Source: Bacillota bacterium
GTDB taxonomy: Bacteria; Bacillota; Clostridia; Lachnospirales; Lachnospiraceae
Direction of reading: 5' to 3'
Length of the DNA: 7,829 nt
NCBI GenBank assembly: GCA_023424235.1
Contig: JAFAEB010000226.1
Span: 1 to 7,829, forward strand
Part shown: positions 5,764 to 7,829 of the stretch, in pieces
Layout of the letters: every line of letters begins with the position of its first letter
How positions within the stretch are numbered: position 1 is the first letter of the stretch
Notes under the pieces: model-generated
What the model was told of the DNA's origin: nothing
What the model saw: only the letters and a program-made list of their open reading frames with translations
Databases searched by the model: none
Program-made: the position numbers and the translations under genes

Positions 5764-5809
5764 ATTATACTTGTTTGTATATTGTATGCAAGAATAGTAT
5801 GATTTATAT
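5764..5809 (-). promoter_or_regulatory. Candidate promoter of the SpoIIID-like short gene
   Basis: Minus-strand CATACAAT (5788-5781) equals the sigma-E -10 consensus CATACANT; 14 bases before it ATATAAA (5809-5803) is only a weak -35. A sigma-A reading also fits, TTGCAT (5791-5786), 16 bases, TATAAT (5769-5764), but would put the start inside the ribosome binding site. ACAAACAAG (5778-5770) is identical to a box in front of the full spoIIID gene. Confidence 0.45.
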
Positions 5810-5856
5810 CTTATTTCACACGTTATAATTGATTGATAACCTGTACTTCTATCATT

Positions 5857-7203
5857 TTATTTTTTGTTTTTTCTGTCATAATATAACACACCAATAACTC
5901 CAACAAAGAAACAAAATGCAATAAAAATAGAAACATATAATGGATTGGTTACTATACTACCAAATAAGATTATAGTTGAACCAATACAGCCAAAAATAGG
6001 ACATACAATGCCTTTAAATACACTAGTAACAACTCCTTGTTTCTTTAACTGTAGTACCTTTATATATAAGATAATATAACATACATAACTAAATACAATC
6101 GCGATTTCACTAACATCCCCACCATTTAAGATCCCGCTTTTCTGCGTAATATAGTGTAAAACCACCCATACTAAACTAGATAAAAATGAGATAACACATG
6201 AGGATATGGATAAATCATATTTTGAGTTGATTTTTGATATTTTTTCAGAATGTGGTAGCATTCCTTTGCTTGCAAGTGCTTGTGGCATTCTAAGACTACC
6301 AAGTGTTACACCATTTACAACTCCTAATATAGATATAATAACAAACACTAAGATTATTTTACTACCGTTTGCGCCTAAAATTAACTCGCCTACTTTGTTT
6401 ACTGCATCATTACCAGTAGACATAATATATTCTGTACCTAGCATTTTAGTAATTCCTAAGAAGTATAATAAATACACGCTTAATATAATAAGTGGTCCTA
6501 TAATAAGTGCTAAGGTCATATTTTTTTTCGGATTCTTAACTTCATTGGTTATACTAGTCGCTATAATCCATCCATCATAAGAAAATGCGATAGGTGCAAG
6601 AGCTGCAAGCCAGCCAATGCCTACATTGGATTTTGTTATTATAGCAACTCCTTCTGGTATTTCAGGTGTTGATTGAACCCAGAATAAACCGATAATTGCA
6701 ACACCTAACAGTGGTATCAATTTAATTATGGTTGATAAGTTTTGAAATTGTCCACCTAATTTAACTGACACGATATTGATTAAATATATGATTGTTAAGA
6801 TTACGACACCCATGAGTATCTGCATTTCTAGGGATATGGACAAATTAAGCAATGAACATATATAGATTGCACTTACCCATGATATAACTGCATTTAAGGT
6901 TGGATAATAAACAAAGGTTTGGAACCAACCAAATCCACTAGCTACTTTCTTTGATATAAAATCCTCATAATAACCAACGAATCCTCCACTCGTTTTCGTA
7001 CGCATGGATAGTTCAGTCAGGGTAAGGCTACCAAATATAATACTAAAGGCACCTATGCAAAGTACTAAAACACCAAGACTTATACTTCCTCCAGTATAGT
7101 TTAAAACGTCGTCACTTTTAAAGAAAATTCCCGAACCAATAACAATACCAATTATCATAGTTGTTGCAGTAAGTAATCCGTAATGTTCTCTTTTGTTCTC
7201 CAT
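5857..7203 (-). CDS. APC-superfamily amino-acid permease, SteT/LAT-like
   Basis: This is a 448-residue integral membrane transporter of the amino acid-polyamine-organocation superfamily. Overall it is most like the L-type branch that includes the B. subtilis serine/threonine exchanger SteT. Helix 1 carries the unwound substrate-binding motif IGIVIGSGIFF (18-28, with GSG at 23-25), and helix 6 carries APIAFSYDGWIIAT with the nearby EVKNPKKN loop, both typical of the branch. About 12 helices are visible, and the protein ends in a basic tail (YYDRKNKK). Start ATG 7203 has GGGAG 8 bases before it. The open frame extends to GTG 7266, but that lies at the predicted transcription start. It is preceded by the spoIIID terminator and has its own promoter, so it is a separate unit, probably shared with the short SpoIIID-like gene downstream. 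The amino-acid substrate is not determinable here. Confidence 0.93.
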   Translation of the reverse strand: MENKREHYGLLTATTMIIGIVIGSGIFFKSDDVLNYTGGSISLGVLVLCIGAFSIIFGSLTLTELSMRTKTSGGFVGYYEDFISKKVASGFGWFQTFVYYPTLNAVISWVSAIYICSLLNLSISLEMQILMGVVILTIIYLINIVSVKLGGQFQNLSTIIKLIPLLGVAIIGLFWVQSTPEIPEGVAIITKSNVGIGWLAALAPIAFSYDGWIIATSITNEVKNPKKNMTLALIIGPLIILSVYLLYFLGITKMLGTEYIMSTGNDAVNKVGELILGANGSKIILVFVIISILGVVNGVTLGSLRMPQALASKGMLPHSEKISKINSKYDLSISSCVISFLSSLVWVVLHYITQKSGILNGGDVSEIAIVFSYVCYIILYIKVLQLKKQGVVTSVFKGIVCPIFGCIGSTIILFGSIVTNPLYVSIFIAFCFFVGVIGVLYYDRKNKK

Positions 7204-7273
7204 ATAATAGTCTCCCATTCGAAATGATAAATTGCTATTCAGATACATATTTTGTATTTTACTCACAGAGCAG

Positions 7274-7302
7274 ATTATAACACAGAATCATATAGATCTA
7301 AA
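7274..7302 (-). promoter_or_regulatory. Sigma-A extended -10 promoter of the APC permease
   Basis: Minus-strand TTTAGA (7302-7297) is followed after 17 bases by TGTTATAAT, an extended -10 with perfect TATAAT (7279-7274). The predicted start is near 7267, leaving a leader of about 64 bases. Confidence 0.65.
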
Positions 7303-7319
7303 TATCTTTTTATAAAATA

Positions 7320-7332
7320 AGGAAAATTTCCT
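7320..7332. repeat. 13-bp palindrome upstream of the APC promoter
   Basis: AGGAAAATTTCCT is a perfect odd-length palindrome ending 17 bases upstream of the -35 hexamer. Its position would suit an activator or operator site. I recognise no specific regulator, and it could be chance in AT-rich DNA. Confidence 0.3.
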
Positions 7333-7411
7333 ATAATGTCCAATTTTAATCAATTTTTTTATATAATATTATAGACTCCCTTATCGCAAAGCTACATAAT
7401 TTCATATGATA

Positions 7412-7440
7412 TAAAAAGAGCTGGTTATTTTACCAGCCCT
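7412..7440 (-). terminator. Intrinsic terminator of spoIIID
   Basis: On the minus strand AGGGCTGGT (7440-7432) pairs with ACCAGCTCT (7425-7417), one G-U, around a 6-base loop and runs into five T. It starts 10 bases after the spoIIID stop and insulates the permease from sporulation transcription. Confidence 0.92.
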
Positions 7441-7450
7441 TTCATAAGAT

Positions 7451-7705
7451 TTAAGCGTTATGATAACTATATTTTTTTCTAGTAGCAAGTCCACCTCTTA
7501 TATGCCTTTCTGATTTATTTAACATCAGAATCTCATTCACATCATAATATAATTGCTTATTTATTACAGGTAATCTGTCCTGTAAATCCTTATGAACAGT
7601 AGACTTACTAATACCAAATTTTGTAGCAGTTTCTCTAACAGTTGCTTTTGTTTGAATTGTAAAGTTAGCAATTTCAATAATTCGATCTTCTATGTATTGT
7701 TGCAT
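7451..7705 (-). CDS. spoIIID: Sporulation transcriptional regulator SpoIIID
   Basis: SpoIIID is the small DNA-binding regulator of the mother cell. In B. subtilis it is made under sigma-E and activates or represses many sigma-E genes, and it helps the switch to sigma-K. The 84-residue product aligns end to end with the family: YIEDRIIEIANF at the N-terminus, the helix-turn-helix ATVRETATKFGISKSTVHKD (21-40), DRLPVIN (43-49), and the basic C-terminal segment NKSERHIRGGLATRKKY (63-79) needed for strong binding. It is slightly shorter than the B. subtilis protein (93) but complete. ATG 7705 follows a run of six G by 6 bases. A sigma-E-like promoter and SpoIIID-type boxes precede it, and a strong terminator follows. 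It marks the organism as a spore former. Confidence 0.97.
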   Translation of the reverse strand: MQQYIEDRIIEIANFTIQTKATVRETATKFGISKSTVHKDLQDRLPVINKQLYYDVNEILMLNKSERHIRGGLATRKKYSYHNA

Positions 7706-7711
7706 AACCGG

Positions 7712-7717
7712 CCCCCC
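7712..7717 (-). promoter_or_regulatory. Unusual G-run ribosome binding site of spoIIID
   Basis: Six G stand 6 bases before the ATG in place of AGGAGG. Pairing with the 16S tail would need a central G-U pair. The short SpoIIID-like gene has a similar run of five G, unlike the AAGGAG-type sites elsewhere in the window. Confidence 0.6.
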
Positions 7718-7732
7718 AAGCTTGTTTTTTCT

Positions 7733-7761
7733 AATATATGCTTGTTTGTCCCACGATATGA
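7733..7761 (-). promoter_or_regulatory. Sigma-E-like promoter of spoIIID with SpoIIID-type boxes
   Basis: Minus-strand TCATATC (7761-7755) is followed after 14 bases by CATATATT (7740-7733). This is close to the B. subtilis sigma-E pattern (ATATT, 14-15 bases, CATACANT) and predicts a start near 7726. TGGGACAAAC in the spacer matches the SpoIIID site WWRRACARNY at 9 of 10. AAAAACAAGC just downstream matches at 10 of 10. Autoregulation as in B. subtilis is therefore likely. Confidence 0.65.
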
Positions 7762-7778
7762 TACAATACGAAAAGGTT

Positions 7779-7829
7779 TTAAAAACCTTCTCTACGTCTT
7801 AATTTACGAAGTTCTGTTCTCTTTAGAGC
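7779..7829 (-). CDS. C-terminal end of an unidentified gene upstream of spoIIID
   Basis: Only the last 16 codons are in the window: ALKRTELRKLRRREGF, then TAA (7781-7779). This is the only minus-strand frame open to the window edge. The tail is strongly basic, with 7 Lys/Arg. In many Clostridia the gene before spoIIID encodes an M23 (SpoIIQ-like) peptidase, but nothing in these residues identifies one. The stop codon lies inside a 17-bp AT-rich palindrome (AAGGTTTTTAAAACCTT, 7789-7773) that makes at best a weak terminator. Readthrough into spoIIID is therefore possible. Confidence 0.45.
   Translation of the reverse strand, partial: ALKRTELRKLRRREGF

Noticed and set aside
6206..6580. 124-residue plus-strand open frame
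   Set aside because: Antisense shadow inside the APC permease.

Overview
The window is AT-rich, has AGGAG-type ribosome binding sites, and carries a clear spoIIID sporulation regulator. This points to a low-GC, endospore-forming Firmicute. The mix of an AzgA-type purine permease, DUF3990/DUF3791 genes and a LacI/MFS pair fits a clostridium of the Lachnospiraceae type. That placement is inference from protein character only. I see no rRNA, tRNA, CRISPR array, insertion sequence or phage gene.

Layout. Bases 1-972 (-) hold the front part of an NCS2 (AzgA/PbuG-like) purine permease whose reading frame is cut by one TAA codon where the family has Leu; the frame continues cleanly beyond it to the window edge. 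Divergent from it is a MutT-like Nudix hydrolase (1175-1567, +). A long stem-loop then separates it from a convergent three-gene cluster on the minus strand, in transcription order: DUF3791 protein (2703-2479), DUF3990 ADP-ribosyltransferase-like protein (2489-2007) and an 82-residue acidic protein (1889-1641). The first two overlap. This cluster looks like a toxin/partner module and is the best candidate here for an under-described system.

Bases 2704-3090 are a divergent control region. They hold a near-consensus sigma-A promoter pointing right and, downstream of it, an 18-bp palindrome matching the Rex redox-repressor consensus at 13 of 14 fixed positions. To the right lie a LacI-family regulator (GTG start, 3091-4146) and an MFS transporter (TTG start, 4257-5447). 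The transporter has its own promoter, with a 10-bp perfect inverted repeat just upstream that could be the regulator's operator. A strong terminator follows.

The right part reads leftward: the tail of an unidentified gene (7829-7779), spoIIID (7705-7451) with a sigma-E-like promoter and SpoIIID-type boxes, its terminator, an APC amino-acid permease (7203-5857), and a 46-residue SpoIIID paralogue that stops just after the recognition helix (5749-5609). The paralogue keeps the ACAAACAAG box and G-run ribosome binding site seen in front of the full gene. It is either a decaying copy or a minimal DNA-binding protein.

Several genes start downstream of the longest open frame (lacI-type, MFS, DUF3990, APC). 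In each case a Shine-Dalgarno sequence decides the start.
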